64,000 nucleotides of DNA. Origin: Methylomonas sp. 11b (GTDB lineage: Bacteria > Pseudomonadota > Gammaproteobacteria > Methylococcales > Methylomonadaceae). Shown here one piece after another: positions 55,151 through 64,000 of the stretch. The stretch lies in the NCBI RefSeq assembly GCF_000515215.1, contig NZ_KI911557.1, positions 2,785,741 through 2,849,740 of the forward strand, read 5' to 3'. Position 1 is the stretch's first letter. Each line of letters opens with the position of its first letter. The notes beneath the pieces were generated by a model. The model was not told the DNA's origin and searched no databases. It saw only the letters and a list, made by a program, of their open reading frames with translations. The position numbers and the translations under genes are program-made.

Positions 55151-56430
55151 ACCCCAAAGCCAGCCTGATTTTGCTGATTGCCCTGTTAAACAGCCCGCTG
55201 GGTTATGCCGAGTCTGACACGGCCAGTTCAGCCTTACCGGAAACGGTGACGATTCGGGATTTACTGCAAATCGTCCGGGAGAAAAGCCCCAGATACGCGT
55301 TGGCTCGCAGCCAAATCGAAGCGGCCGAAGCGGAAGTAGTGGCTGCCGATGTGCTGCCCAATCCCAAGGTCAGCTATGGCCGTTTCGATCAGGCTGGCGG
55401 ACGGAGGAATACTCAATTCGACGGTCCGTCCCAACAAAACATTACTGTTGAAGTACCGATGCTGTTGGCCGGACAGCGCGGCGCGCGCAAGGACAGTGCC
55501 GAACGGCAGGTCGATGTTGCAGCAGCCCGGGTCGAGACGGATTACAATCAGTTGATTCGTGAATCCTGGCGGCTGTTTGCGCAATTGCTGGCCAACCAGC
55601 AGCGTGTATCTTTACTAGATGAGGCCAGGCTTGAACTGGAGCGCTTGCAAACCATCATCGCCGGCAAACAAAACGCCGGCACCGCCAGCCAATACGATGT
55701 GCTGCGTATCACCCAGGAAGTACAGAGTCTGAATACCCGTTTGGAAAATGCGCAAACCAATCTGACTAGCACTATTGGCGAGTTAGCCAGCTTACTGGGC
55801 TTCCCGCACTGGAAGCCGCAAGCCAGCGGCTCGCTGGAGCCGATTGGTGTTTCCACGGACATCGATAAGTTATGGCAACAAGCCGAACACAACAATCCGG
55901 ATTTGGAAACGGCGCGTCGGGAAATGATCGCGGCGGATTCTGGTTTGACAAAAGCTGAGCGGGAACGCTGGCCGGTGCCTTCGCTGATGTTCGGTACCGC
56001 TTTCACCGATAAGCCGTATGGCAACACTACTTTCGCTGGCGTATCGGTCGATCTGCCGATTTTTGATCGCGGCCAAGGCGGCATGGCCCGCGCCGCTGCC
56101 GAAGTCCATGCCAGCCAGTTAAAGCGCGAATTGCTGGTGGCGGCCACGCGCCAGGAATTGGAGCGCGCTGTAGACGTACTGGCGCGCCGTCGGGCGACGT
56201 TGGCAAAGGCTGAAAAAGAAGTGGTGGCGCCATTGCCAACTTTGAAACAAATGGCCGAGGACGCTTACCGCCTGGGGCAAACCGGTCTGATCGAATTGCT
56301 GGATTCATCGCGTACCCGTACCGAAATTAAATTGAATCATTTGGAATTGATTCAAAATGAAATCGAAGCGGAGTTGGATGTAATGAATGCGTCGGGCTTG
56401 TTGGCGGTATATTTCGAAAATCCGGCATGA
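55147..56430 (+). CDS. TolC-family outer-membrane efflux protein (CzcC-like)
   Basis: A 427-residue outer-membrane channel with signal peptide (LILLIALLNSPLGYAES), the coiled-coil repeats of the OEP family (EAAEAEVVAADVLPNPKVSYG; QNAGTASQYDVLR... given in part; MAEDAYRLGQTGLIELLDSSRT) and no lipobox. The last segment has the GLIELLD motif found in the second OEP repeat. It closes the B-A-C operon, starting within the pump's stop codon region. Confidence 0.92.
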   Translation: MNPKASLILLIALLNSPLGYAESDTASSALPETVTIRDLLQIVREKSPRYALARSQIEAAEAEVVAADVLPNPKVSYGRFDQAGGRRNTQFDGPSQQNITVEVPMLLAGQRGARKDSAERQVDVAAARVETDYNQLIRESWRLFAQLLANQQRVSLLDEARLELERLQTIIAGKQNAGTASQYDVLRITQEVQSLNTRLENAQTNLTSTIGELASLLGFPHWKPQASGSLEPIGVSTDIDKLWQQAEHNNPDLETARREMIAADSGLTKAERERWPVPSLMFGTAFTDKPYGNTTFAGVSVDLPIFDRGQGGMARAAAEVHASQLKRELLVAATRQELERAVDVLARRRATLAKAEKEVVAPLPTLKQMAEDAYRLGQTGLIELLDSSRTRTEIKLNHLELIQNEIEAELDVMNASGLLAVYFENPA

Positions 56431-56449
56431 CGCTACCGCGTTCGCCAGC

Positions 56450-57958
56450 TTATCGCGTCCTGTCTAGCTTGCGATAGCCAATGGCTTCGCTGAGGTGGGA
56501 GATTTCAATATTCGGCGAATTGGCCAGATCGGCAATTGTTCGCGCCAGTTTCAAAATCCGGTGGTAAGCGCGGTGTGACAGGCCGAATTTCTCCAGCGCT
56601 TGTTCAAGTAGCTGGTGGCCGGCTTCGGACAAGATGCATATAGCCTTTACCTCCGCAGCGCTTAGCCCTGCGTTGGCTTTGCCTTGGCGTCGATAAGCAA
56701 TTTCTCGCGCAGCAACGACGCGTTGACGAATGGTCTCGCTGGTTTCTTCGCCTGCCGCCGAGCCTTTGCGCAATACCTCCAGTGCGACGCGCGGCACTTC
56801 CATATGCATGTCTATCCTGTCCAGCAACGGCCCGGAAACGCGAGCGCGGTAGCGCACCACTTGTTCTGAGGTGCAGCGGCAACGGCCGGAAGCGTCGCCT
56901 AGGTAGCCGCATGGACAAGGATTCATCGCGGCAATCAATTGAAAACTGGCAGGAAAATCGGCTTGGCGGTTGGCACGGGAAATGGTGATATGACCGGTTT
57001 CCAGGGGTTCGCGGAGTACTTCCAGGACTTTTCTATCGAACTCCGGCAGTTCGTCCAAAAATAGCGCCCCGTTGTGCGACAAGGATATTTCGCCGGGCTT
57101 GGGATTGCTGCCGCCGCCAACCAACGCCGCAGCTGACGCGGTATGATGCGGCGCTCTATAGGGTGGCTGCCGCCAACGGCTGACGTCCAGGCCGTGGTCG
57201 CTGATCGAAGCCAGCGCGGCGGTTTCCTGGGCTTGCTGTTCGCTGAGTTCCGGCAAAATGGTCGGCAAACGTGCCGCCAACATCGACTTGCCGGTGCCGG
57301 GCGGACCTAGCATCAGTAAATTATGCTTTCCAGCGGCGGCGATTTCCATGGCCCGTTTGACGTGAAACTGGCCGTGCACGTCGGCAAAGTCCACGGTGTG
57401 AACCGCTTGCTCAAAGCTGAGATTAATGTCGGGTGGCGTGATCACTTGCCGGCCCGCCAAGTGGGCGCAGACCTCCAGCAGAGTCCTGGCCGGCAGCAAT
57501 TGTGCATCCTTGATTAACGAGGCCTCCGCTGCACAACCTGCCGGCAGGATCAGTTGCCTAAAAGCATTGCGGCAATGAATCGCCACCGGTAGTGCGCCGG
57601 GAATCGGTCGCAACTCGCCGCCTAGCGATAGCTCGCCTATGCATTCGTATTCATGCAGCCCGTCTTTGGGGATTTGCCCGGAAGCGGCCAAGATGCCCAG
57701 CGCTATCGCCAGGTCGAAACGGCCGCCTTCTTTGGGTAGATCGGCGGGTGCCAGATTGATAGTGATGCGTTGAAACGGAAATTCGAAGTGCGAATTAATG
57801 ATCGCCCCGCGCACTCTGTCCTTGCTTTCTTTCACTGCGGTCTCGGGCAAGCCAACTATGTTTAGAGCCGGCAAGCCGCTGCTGACATGCACTTCCACCG
57901 TCACTTGCGGGGCGTCTATGCCGGAGCGGCCCCGGCTGTAAACGACGGCCAGCGACAT
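56450..57958 (-). CDS. comM: YifB/ComM family Mg-chelatase-like AAA+ ATPase
   Basis: A 502-residue ATPase. ComM is a helicase promoting branch migration during natural transformation. The N-terminal Lon-protease-like domain starts MSLAVVYSRGRSGIDAP. The Walker A GPPGTGKSML, Walker B in ALFLDELPEF, and the arginine-finger/sensor region follow, with a C-terminal Mg-chelatase domain (LSYRAYHRILKLARTIADL, in part). A Cys cluster CPCGYLGDASGRCRC lies between Walker B and the C-domain. First in a minus-strand run with ubiK after it. Confidence 0.92.
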   Translation of the reverse strand: MSLAVVYSRGRSGIDAPQVTVEVHVSSGLPALNIVGLPETAVKESKDRVRGAIINSHFEFPFQRITINLAPADLPKEGGRFDLAIALGILAASGQIPKDGLHEYECIGELSLGGELRPIPGALPVAIHCRNAFRQLILPAGCAAEASLIKDAQLLPARTLLEVCAHLAGRQVITPPDINLSFEQAVHTVDFADVHGQFHVKRAMEIAAAGKHNLLMLGPPGTGKSMLAARLPTILPELSEQQAQETAALASISDHGLDVSRWRQPPYRAPHHTASAAALVGGGSNPKPGEISLSHNGALFLDELPEFDRKVLEVLREPLETGHITISRANRQADFPASFQLIAAMNPCPCGYLGDASGRCRCTSEQVVRYRARVSGPLLDRIDMHMEVPRVALEVLRKGSAAGEETSETIRQRVVAAREIAYRRQGKANAGLSAAEVKAICILSEAGHQLLEQALEKFGLSHRAYHRILKLARTIADLANSPNIEISHLSEAIGYRKLDRTR

Positions 57959-57964
57959 GGCGTT

Positions 57965-58216
57965 TTAGGCTTGCGGAATCCGTTGTTCCAGTTCGGCGAC
58001 GCGTTTTTCCAGTTCTTCCAAACGGGCGCGGGTTTTCGCCAATACCGCTTTTTGCACTTCAAATTCTTCGCGGCTGACCAGGTCCAGTTTGGACAGGCCG
58101 CTTTGCAGCAAGGCATGGATGTTTTTTTCCACGTCGTCTTTCAGATTGGTCAAACCGGGAGGGATGGCGCCGGCGATACGCTCGGCAAGGTTGTCTATGG
58201 CTTTAGGATCAAACAT
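57965..58216 (-). CDS. ubiK: Ubiquinone biosynthesis accessory factor UbiK (BMFP domain)
   Basis: An 83-residue helical protein starting MFDPKAIDNLAERI, then GAIPPGL, ALLQSGLSKLDLVSREEFEVQKAVL, and a C-terminal coiled coil LEELEKRVAELEQRI. This is the BMFP/YqiC pattern; UbiK supports ubiquinone synthesis through the UbiJ complex. The ATG at 58216 is chosen over 58270 (the extra residues are unlike the family). comM lies six bases downstream, so the two are one operon. Confidence 0.9.
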   Translation of the reverse strand: MFDPKAIDNLAERIAGAIPPGLTNLKDDVEKNIHALLQSGLSKLDLVSREEFEVQKAVLAKTRARLEELEKRVAELEQRIPQA

Positions 58217-58221
58217 GGTGG

Positions 58222-58806
58222 CTACTCTTGGTCTATGAATGAATTGGGAATGGGTAAATGATCGCGGCATATTTTATCAGTATCCTCACGATCCAAGGGT
58301 TGTTCGGTTAAGCCGCATTGATAGTGATGCTGTTCCACCGAAAAATAATGGCAGGAACGGCATAAACCAAAACTCTTCGAGTCATTGACTTTCTGCAGCA
58401 CGCCCAGCGTGGTTTGCAGTGCTTGGCCTATGGTATCGAATTCCTGGCGACTGACTTTGGATTCGGCCTGCTTGAAAATATCCAGCGGTTTTAACTCGTC
58501 GATCAACTTCTTACCGGCCTCGGTCAGGCTTAGATGTACCACGCGGCCGTCCAAAACGGACGTGGTCTTATCCAAATAGTGTTTACGCTCCAAAATCTGA
58601 ATAGTCTGTGACACCGTGCCCTTGGTTAAGCCCAAATATTCGGCTACCGCAGCATGGGTGTTGCTGTATTTGTTGCACTTGGCCAGATATTCCAATACCT
58701 GACCATGTACCGGTTGCAAACCGATCGCCGCGTATTTTTTGCGTTCTTCCGAGCGAAGTAAGGCGCTAATCCGCTCGATCAGCTTAAATGTGTCTAAATC
58801 CTGCAT
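58222..58806 (-). CDS. MarR-family regulator with Cys/His-rich C-terminal tail
   Basis: A 194-residue winged-helix regulator. The HTH is at about 52-75 (AAVAEYLGLTKGTVSQTIQILE) and the wing contains the DGR turn (VLDGRVVHLSLTEAG). The C-terminal 50 residues carry four Cys (149, 152, 164, 180) and several His in a C-x2-CH ... HH-x2-C ... C-x2-H pattern (CRSCHYF, YQCGL, KICRDH). This suggests a zinc or redox-sensing metal site not found in ordinary MarR proteins. It ends just before ubiK; target genes are unknown, and no autoregulatory operator was recognised. Confidence 0.85.
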   Translation of the reverse strand: MQDLDTFKLIERISALLRSEERKKYAAIGLQPVHGQVLEYLAKCNKYSNTHAAVAEYLGLTKGTVSQTIQILERKHYLDKTTSVLDGRVVHLSLTEAGKKLIDELKPLDIFKQAESKVSRQEFDTIGQALQTTLGVLQKVNDSKSFGLCRSCHYFSVEQHHYQCGLTEQPLDREDTDKICRDHLPIPNSFIDQE

Positions 58807-58872
58807 TGGCCGGATTCTACCACATGCCGCGCAGCCTGGCCTTAAAGCAGCGCGGCATATAGGTTTAGACCC

Positions 58873-60471
58873 CTATAGGCGATCCATATTGTCGCTCCAA
58901 TTTAAATTGTCTCTGACGAAATAGCGATACTCCGGAGGTTGTCGATTTTGCAAATTCAACACATACAGCGTGCGACCAATACCGCGCCGCCGATAGCCTC
59001 CCTTCTCTTTATCGACAACTTGATCGCGCCAGGTGCCGAAGTTGATGTAGGTTAGGTTGTTATACGAATGGTCTGGCGGGTAATCCATGTCAGCTTCCGA
59101 TTGCAGTGGAATGTGTGTGTGGCCTTCGCCGTGCAGATGAAAACCTTGGGCCAGAAATGCGTCCTGAAAGGTCGGAAAGGCTTGCAGATTCTTAAAGCTG
59201 GCGCCGTCTTCGCTGTAAACCGACTCGGGTTGGATTTTTTCCAGCATATCCGCGATCAGCAACACCGCACGCACTAAATGCAACTGGATTCGAACCTTAT
59301 CAAACCGGCCGGTCAGCATCAGCCATACCCTTGCTATTTTCAGGCCCAACCGGCGCCCTGACGGCGAACTTTCCAGCGTAAAATCGTCACGTAGCCAGAG
59401 GCACAAGGCTTTATACAACTCGGATTCGATGATGTCGCGTAATTCCTCACTGGCTTTATTGCGGGTTTCTTCCAGTATCCTGCTCACCGCCGCGGAGGTA
59501 GGCCGATACAAATCCAGCTCTGCCAGAATGCGCTTGATGCGGCTTAAATCGAGCTGCGGGTCGTTTTTGCTTATTCGGTAGTCTTCCAGTGCCAGTTGGC
59601 AGCGGTAAATGAAGGTCGACAAGGCACCAGCCGCAACCGTGTCGCCGAAACATGGCTCGGTAAAAGGTCGGTAGTTCAGTTGTTGCCAAGCGTGCGCGCG
59701 CCAGCCGTCTTTAGTCGTCCAGCCCGGTTGACCATCTGCGGCACTAATGCTTAAGCAGTTGTCGCGGTCGCGCCAGTGACCATGGGTAATGAAGGTACGC
59801 AGTTCCGCGTCGCCCCAGTAAAACGGCAGCCAGGGTACGCTGTCGGGCGCAGCGAAATGTTGCTCGTCGTTGAAATACATCTTGCCGACCCAACTGCGAT
59901 AAGCTGCCGATAGCTCTTCAATCGGCTGCCCCACGCAGTCTTTGTAATACCTTTTCAGCACGTCCGGGTCGGCAAAAATTTCTTTGTCGTGATTACCCAG
60001 CAAAGTCAACACTTCAACGCTGATATGCTGTTTTTTTAAAAACTTTACCGTTTCCCGCAAACGATAAAAAAATCCGCAAGCACCATCGGGGTCGCTGGGG
60101 TCAGGGGCACGGCAATGTATCTTTATGATACTGGCCATAATACGGCGCAAGCAGGGCTTAAACTCCGGATGCGCACGTTGCCAAGGGTAGACGCCGGCCA
60201 TGGCCCATTCTGCGCTGCGAATGATGTCCACCACGTCGCCATCCAGAATTAAAGTCAGTTCATTAATGTTTTGCTTAGTGCACACTGTGACCATTTCGTC
60301 GAAAAAAATCGGCCAGACCGTTTCTTCCGCGCTCTGGCTACCGACCGTGTCGTCGGTGAAATGCACATCGCTGATGCAGACGCACAAGCGGTTTTGGCCG
60401 GCGGTCGGCGTTGCTCGCGTAGGCTGCAGGGTGGCTAGTGTCAGTTGTAAATCTTCTTGGGTGCTGGTCAT
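58873..60471 (-). CDS. Calcineurin-like metallophosphoesterase
   Basis: A 532-residue hydrolase with the complete metallophosphoesterase set: ISDVHF (D-x-H), LDGDVVDI (GDxxD), LLGNHDKE (GNHD), ITHGHW, and HGEGHTHIPL (GHxH). The middle of the protein has a helical insertion with an uncommon size for this family. No signal peptide, so cytoplasmic. AGGAG seven bases upstream supports the ATG at 60471. It is the last of three genes on this strand with a hydrolase and a GMC oxidoreductase; a joint pathway is suggested by order but the substrate is unknown. Confidence 0.85.
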   Translation of the reverse strand: MTSTQEDLQLTLATLQPTRATPTAGQNRLCVCISDVHFTDDTVGSQSAEETVWPIFFDEMVTVCTKQNINELTLILDGDVVDIIRSAEWAMAGVYPWQRAHPEFKPCLRRIMASIIKIHCRAPDPSDPDGACGFFYRLRETVKFLKKQHISVEVLTLLGNHDKEIFADPDVLKRYYKDCVGQPIEELSAAYRSWVGKMYFNDEQHFAAPDSVPWLPFYWGDAELRTFITHGHWRDRDNCLSISAADGQPGWTTKDGWRAHAWQQLNYRPFTEPCFGDTVAAGALSTFIYRCQLALEDYRISKNDPQLDLSRIKRILAELDLYRPTSAAVSRILEETRNKASEELRDIIESELYKALCLWLRDDFTLESSPSGRRLGLKIARVWLMLTGRFDKVRIQLHLVRAVLLIADMLEKIQPESVYSEDGASFKNLQAFPTFQDAFLAQGFHLHGEGHTHIPLQSEADMDYPPDHSYNNLTYINFGTWRDQVVDKEKGGYRRRGIGRTLYVLNLQNRQPPEYRYFVRDNLNWSDNMDRL

Positions 60472-60482
60472 CACTGCGCTCC

Positions 60483-62222
60483 TCAATTACGGTGTTTTTG
60501 TAAAAATTCCACGAAGCGCGGATAGATGTCTTGCGCGGCGTTTTTGCCCATAATCACATCGGCGTGGCCATAATCGGGGAACAGATGCAATTCGTGGCGA
60601 CCCGGCACGATTTGTTCCAGACGTTGGTGGCAGACGATATTGGAATTGCGGAATAAAGCATTGTCCTGGCCGGCGACGAACAGGCACGGCGTGTCGATCT
60701 CGGCGGCATGTTGGAAATAATTGTCCGGCAAACTGCGATAGCTTGGTTCGTTAGGCTGATATTTCACGGCGGTGTTATTGGCATTGACCATTTTCAACAC
60801 ATGCCGGTAGTAATTGACGCTACAACCGCCGAATAAATCCCCGCAGCGGCGATGTGTCACATCGTGCAGATTTTCGTGTTTGTACAACACCGGAAAACCC
60901 CAGCCCCACATAAAACTGAGCATATGACATTCCGGCGAGTCGCACTCTTTGTGAAAAGCCGAAATCGCCGTCGCCAGCAATTTACCTGCGCCCCAACCCG
61001 GTTCGCGCCGCCAATAGGGGTTCAGATAATCCACGCCCAAAATATAATCGGCGGCCAGCGGCCCCAGATACAGCTTGATCTTGGCCGGCATCGGCACGCA
61101 CGGCGTCAGCGCCACGCCGTTGGCAATCAAGCTGCGCACGCCGGTGACGGCTTTGCCGAACAAACCCATGGTAAACGCCAAAGCTCCAAAGCAGTGGCTG
61201 ATGACATGGATGCGAGCAGACGGCCCGACCGCTGCGCGCACGGTGGCGATGGCGGCCGGCATGTCGTATAGCGCCAGATCGTCGACGTTGTAATGGTGGC
61301 GATGTAGGTTATAGGAATAACGATTACTGATGCGACCGTCTAGCGTCCAGACATCGCTGAAACCGTGGTCCAACAGATAGCTGGTCAGGTTGTAATGTTC
61401 CGGCATGATGAACATATCGCTGGCGGCAGTCAGGCCCGGTACCAGAACCACCACGTCGTCGCACGCCGCCCGCTTGAAGCGCAACAAACTCAGGCCTAGC
61501 CGGTCGGCAGTGGTGAACGGGTGGGTGCTGATCTCCGCATCCTTCACGCCTTCCAAGGTGTATAGCGGAATTTCTCGCTCGAAACTGCCCATTTTGGGCG
61601 TCATGGACGGTTTGTAAACCTCCCATAGCGCGCCCAAAAAGAAACCGCCAAAGCGTTCCACCGCGTGCAAGCGGTCTTTTAAGGTCTCGCCGCTGGCCCG
61701 TATCGTCGTCAATTGCTTGGCAAAGTCCATCACTTCGATATACAGCAAGCCGGTGGCGTAGACTTTGGCTTTGGCTTCCTTATCGGCTGTCACATGGCCT
61801 TTGAATAGGTTGGTAAACAGGGTGGTGGTGTCTGCCCACAAATCCGGGCCGACGTTGTTTTGAATTTGCTTTCTGCCGCTTAAGGTCAAGGCCTGGCCGT
61901 TGGCATCGGTGAAAAACAGCCGATAGAGCATTTGTTTACGGTCGGCATCGGCGCTATCGACGAACAAATTGAACACGCCTTTATCGACAGTACGGCGACC
62001 GCCGATCAAATCGCCTTCCACATAGCCGATGGCCGCCGACTCGTGGGCGTCGGATTCTAAAAAAGTATCCAAATCGTCGCTTTGGATGGTCAGATGAAAC
62101 ATGAAGTAATGGTTGTCCTCTTTGCCTTGCTTGTAACCGTCTTCAAAAGCGGTTTGGCCCAGGCTGAGATAGCCTTTCATTTCTTCGGTGAATTCGAACG
62201 AGGTTTTGTTGGTATTTGTCAT
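60483..62222 (-). CDS. Alpha/beta hydrolase with Cys nucleophile-elbow, linked to GMC oxidoreductase
   Basis: A 579-residue protein. The first about 220 residues are a separate domain of unknown function (EFTEEMKGYLSLGQ, GDLIGGRRTVDKG) followed by an alpha/beta-hydrolase domain. Its nucleophile-elbow reads SHCFGA, so Cys stands in the usual Ser position, as in PHA synthases and dienelactone hydrolases. A possible acid is in FVAGQDNALF, with His in DYGHADVI. Similar proteins accompany or are fused to cholesterol-oxidase-like GMC enzymes in actinobacteria. The ATG at 62222 has AGGA eight bases upstream. Activity is undetermined. Confidence 0.78.
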   Translation of the reverse strand: MTNTNKTSFEFTEEMKGYLSLGQTAFEDGYKQGKEDNHYFMFHLTIQSDDLDTFLESDAHESAAIGYVEGDLIGGRRTVDKGVFNLFVDSADADRKQMLYRLFFTDANGQALTLSGRKQIQNNVGPDLWADTTTLFTNLFKGHVTADKEAKAKVYATGLLYIEVMDFAKQLTTIRASGETLKDRLHAVERFGGFFLGALWEVYKPSMTPKMGSFEREIPLYTLEGVKDAEISTHPFTTADRLGLSLLRFKRAACDDVVVLVPGLTAASDMFIMPEHYNLTSYLLDHGFSDVWTLDGRISNRYSYNLHRHHYNVDDLALYDMPAAIATVRAAVGPSARIHVISHCFGALAFTMGLFGKAVTGVRSLIANGVALTPCVPMPAKIKLYLGPLAADYILGVDYLNPYWRREPGWGAGKLLATAISAFHKECDSPECHMLSFMWGWGFPVLYKHENLHDVTHRRCGDLFGGCSVNYYRHVLKMVNANNTAVKYQPNEPSYRSLPDNYFQHAAEIDTPCLFVAGQDNALFRNSNIVCHQRLEQIVPGRHELHLFPDYGHADVIMGKNAAQDIYPRFVEFLQKHRN

Positions 62223-62245
62223 GTCAGTAGTCCTGTGAATTGGGT

Positions 62246-64000
62246 TTACACGCCCAGGCTGGCATCGGGTTTGATGCCGGTGATGCCTTCCGCAATCCAT
62301 TCCGCGGTCGCGGAAATGGTCGCTACCGGATTGGCACCGACCGCGCTCGGCAAGATCGAGCCGTCCACCACATACAAGCCCTGATAACCGAAGGCTTGGC
62401 CGCGCTGCTCGGGATGGCCGCTGACCACGCCCTTATCCGGCGAGTCGGCCAAGATACAGCCGCCCAAAGGATGTACGGTCACGTTGTGGCGGATCGGCAA
62501 GTCCCAGGTCGGCAGCGGGAAAAACCAATTGGATTTGACAAATTTTTTGAAGCGCTCTCCGACGGCGAGGATGGCAAGATACAAGCTCATGCTGGTATCT
62601 TGCGGCCAGTCCAAATCGATACGGTCTGCCTTATTCAACGTCAGTGTGCCGTCGCCGTTATCCAGGCCCATGCACAGCATCACTACGGATTTTGAAGATA
62701 AATCGTCCTTTAATATCTCGTGCAGCGAGAACCCCAAAGTGCCGTTCCACACGCCGTTGCTCAGGTATTTTTTCAGCCATTCGATCAGGGCTTTCGCGGC
62801 GCGGACCAGCTTGCGCAAGGTGCTGGTCGGGAATACGCCTTCGATATACCAGGCCAGTGAAGCCGGATAGGAGGCATCTTCCAATACAAAAGCCTGCTGT
62901 CTGTTGAAGCGGTCGAACAGGTTGTAATCGGTGTATTGGGTAATCACCGGTCCGTAGTTGGGATCGGCGTCTTTTTTGCCTTCGATCACGAACGATAAAA
63001 AGTCGCCGTTGCCGGAGAACCAGCGTCCCAGTTGTTCGCTGAGTTTGGGTAGGCTGCGATGCACATCGCGGCAGCGCAGCAACAACTCATTGCTGCCGAA
63101 CGTGCCCGCCGATACCACCACGCGGCGGGTTTTCAGGCTTTCCAGCTTTCCCGAGGCGAAATTTTGAAATTCCACCCGATAACCGAATTCCCCGCCAGCG
63201 GAGCTGTCGTCATCGCCATGCTGATTGAGAGGAATAATTTTTTCGGCTTGGCAGTCGGTAAATACTTGGCCGCCATGGGTCTGCTGGCCGGCGTGGATAT
63301 AGTTAAGATCCAGGGTATTTTTGGAGTGGGTATTGCAACCCACATCGCATTCGCCGCAATAGGTACACGAGGTTTGCGTGGCGCCGTAACGATTTTTTTC
63401 TTGCAAACCGATAGGGATAGGTGTGTCTGAACCTTGGTAGTTGTAATCGTTACCAAAGAACACGCAAATGTCGGCCAATTTGCTGGTGCGGTTATCGTGG
63501 GCGGCAAACTCTTGAAAAAGTTCGGTACGGACGATTTTTCGGCGGTCGTCGGTTTGCCAGGATGGCACCGGGCGGGCACCCAAGACTTGTTTGGCTATTT
63601 TATAATAGGGAGCGAGGGTGGTTTTATCTAAGCCGGTCGGCCAGCCTTGCTCGAATACTTGTTCAGGTGGTTCCAGAAAGACGTTGGCGTAAATCAGCGA
63701 ACCGCCGCCCAGGCCCGCCGAAATTACCGCATCCATTTTCTTGTAGTTACGGATGTCGAACAGGCCACGCAAATTTTTGTTTTGAATGTGACGCGGTCGG
63801 TCTACCGCGTCGCCTTCCACACTCCAAAAACTGTCGGAAATTTGCTTGGGTGAGCGGGCGAAAGAGCCCATCGGATAATGCCTACCGCGTTCCAGTAACA
63901 GCACCTTGGAGCCCCACTTTTGCGCCAGTCGGCAAAAGCTGATGGAGCCACCGAAGCCGCTACCGATGACTATCGCTTCGTAATCGAAGTTCTGATTAGC
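62246..64000 (-). CDS. GMC-family FAD oxidoreductase (cholesterol-oxidase-like), N-terminus outside window
   Basis: The frame is open to the window edge, so the start lies beyond 64000. The N-terminal FAD-binding loop GSGFGGS is visible close to the edge, then LLLERG, GGGSLIYAN, a Cys cluster CTYCGECDVGC with NTLDLNY (C-x2-C-x2-C-x3-C) and the C-terminal HPLGGC, GLYVVDGSILPSAVGANPV, and TAEWIAEGI of GMC oxidases. The Cys cluster resembles an iron-sulfur or zinc site and also occurs in ChoD-like relatives. Substrate unknown; the downstream hydrolase starts 23 bases later, so they form one unit. Confidence 0.88.
   Translation of the reverse strand, partial: ANQNFDYEAIVIGSGFGGSISFCRLAQKWGSKVLLLERGRHYPMGSFARSPKQISDSFWSVEGDAVDRPRHIQNKNLRGLFDIRNYKKMDAVISAGLGGGSLIYANVFLEPPEQVFEQGWPTGLDKTTLAPYYKIAKQVLGARPVPSWQTDDRRKIVRTELFQEFAAHDNRTSKLADICVFFGNDYNYQGSDTPIPIGLQEKNRYGATQTSCTYCGECDVGCNTHSKNTLDLNYIHAGQQTHGGQVFTDCQAEKIIPLNQHGDDDSSAGGEFGYRVEFQNFASGKLESLKTRRVVVSAGTFGSNELLLRCRDVHRSLPKLSEQLGRWFSGNGDFLSFVIEGKKDADPNYGPVITQYTDYNLFDRFNRQQAFVLEDASYPASLAWYIEGVFPTSTLRKLVRAAKALIEWLKKYLSNGVWNGTLGFSLHEILKDDLSSKSVVMLCMGLDNGDGTLTLNKADRIDLDWPQDTSMSLYLAILAVGERFKKFVKSNWFFPLPTWDLPIRHNVTVHPLGGCILADSPDKGVVSGHPEQRGQAFGYQGLYVVDGSILPSAVGANPVATISATAEWIAEGITGIKPDASLGV

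Overview
The window looks like chromosomal DNA of a gammaproteobacterium, most plausibly a type I methanotroph of the Methylomonas group. This rests on gene content: an SmbP-type metal-binding protein, a DUF692 (MNIO) copper-RiPP operon, a VPLPA-type PEP-CTERM protein, a stand-alone AP2-domain protein, a membrane-anchored multicopper oxidase, and gammaproteobacterial housekeeping genes close to E. coli relatives (nth, ampD, nadC, pyrE, rsd, thyA, engB). No methane-oxidation gene is present, so the placement is inference. I saw no rRNA, tRNA, CRISPR array, prophage or intact insertion sequence.

Layout. 1-8.4 kb: cell-envelope lipoproteins (RlpA, glycine-zipper proteins), engB, cytochrome c4, a DsbA-like oxidoreductase, two tandem paralogous diguanylate cyclases, and an HExxH protein preceded by an intrinsic terminator. 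8.6-23.2 kb: a GH17 membrane protein, a two-domain multicopper oxidase with its type 1 copper site in domain 1, UPF0182, rsd, a nucleoside phosphorylase-like protein, an SDR, a broken EAL gene, a PEP-CTERM lectin-like protein, thyA, SmbP and nth. 23.3-26.1 kb: a four-gene operon encoding a Cys/Met-rich RiPP precursor, a DedA membrane protein, a DUF692 (MNIO) enzyme and a DUF2063 partner, i.e. a bufferin/HvfA-type metallophore pathway. A DedA gene sits among the core genes, and no DoxX gene was recognised. This is the strongest candidate for an unusual system.

26.7-42.7 kb: a chemosensory cluster (short MCP, CheY, STAS, CheA, giant MCP, MCP, CheW, MCP, CheR). The giant MCP carries eight 91-residue poly-HAMP units encoded by 273-bp tandem repeats that alternate in two types. 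The next MCP has four such units and shares about 1.5 kb of almost identical DNA with it. Two small relics (an MCP-start/CheA-end chimera and a CheW start/end stub) show that the locus has been losing and gaining modules. CheB is not in the cluster.

42.9-50.3 kb: gloA, hemW, pyrE, a dynamin-like GTPase, ampD, nadC, an AP2-domain protein and a 2-Cys peroxiredoxin. 50.3-56.4 kb: a REP-like repeat, an AT-rich dyad and an RND heavy-metal efflux operon (adaptor, pump, outer-membrane factor). 56.4-64 kb, all on the minus strand: comM/yifB, ubiK, a MarR regulator with a Cys/His-rich tail, then a metallophosphoesterase, an alpha/beta hydrolase with a Cys in the nucleophile-elbow position, and a GMC oxidoreductase that runs off the end of the window. 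Metal handling (RiPP metallophore, SmbP, multicopper oxidase, RND efflux) recurs through the window, as expected for a copper-dependent organism.
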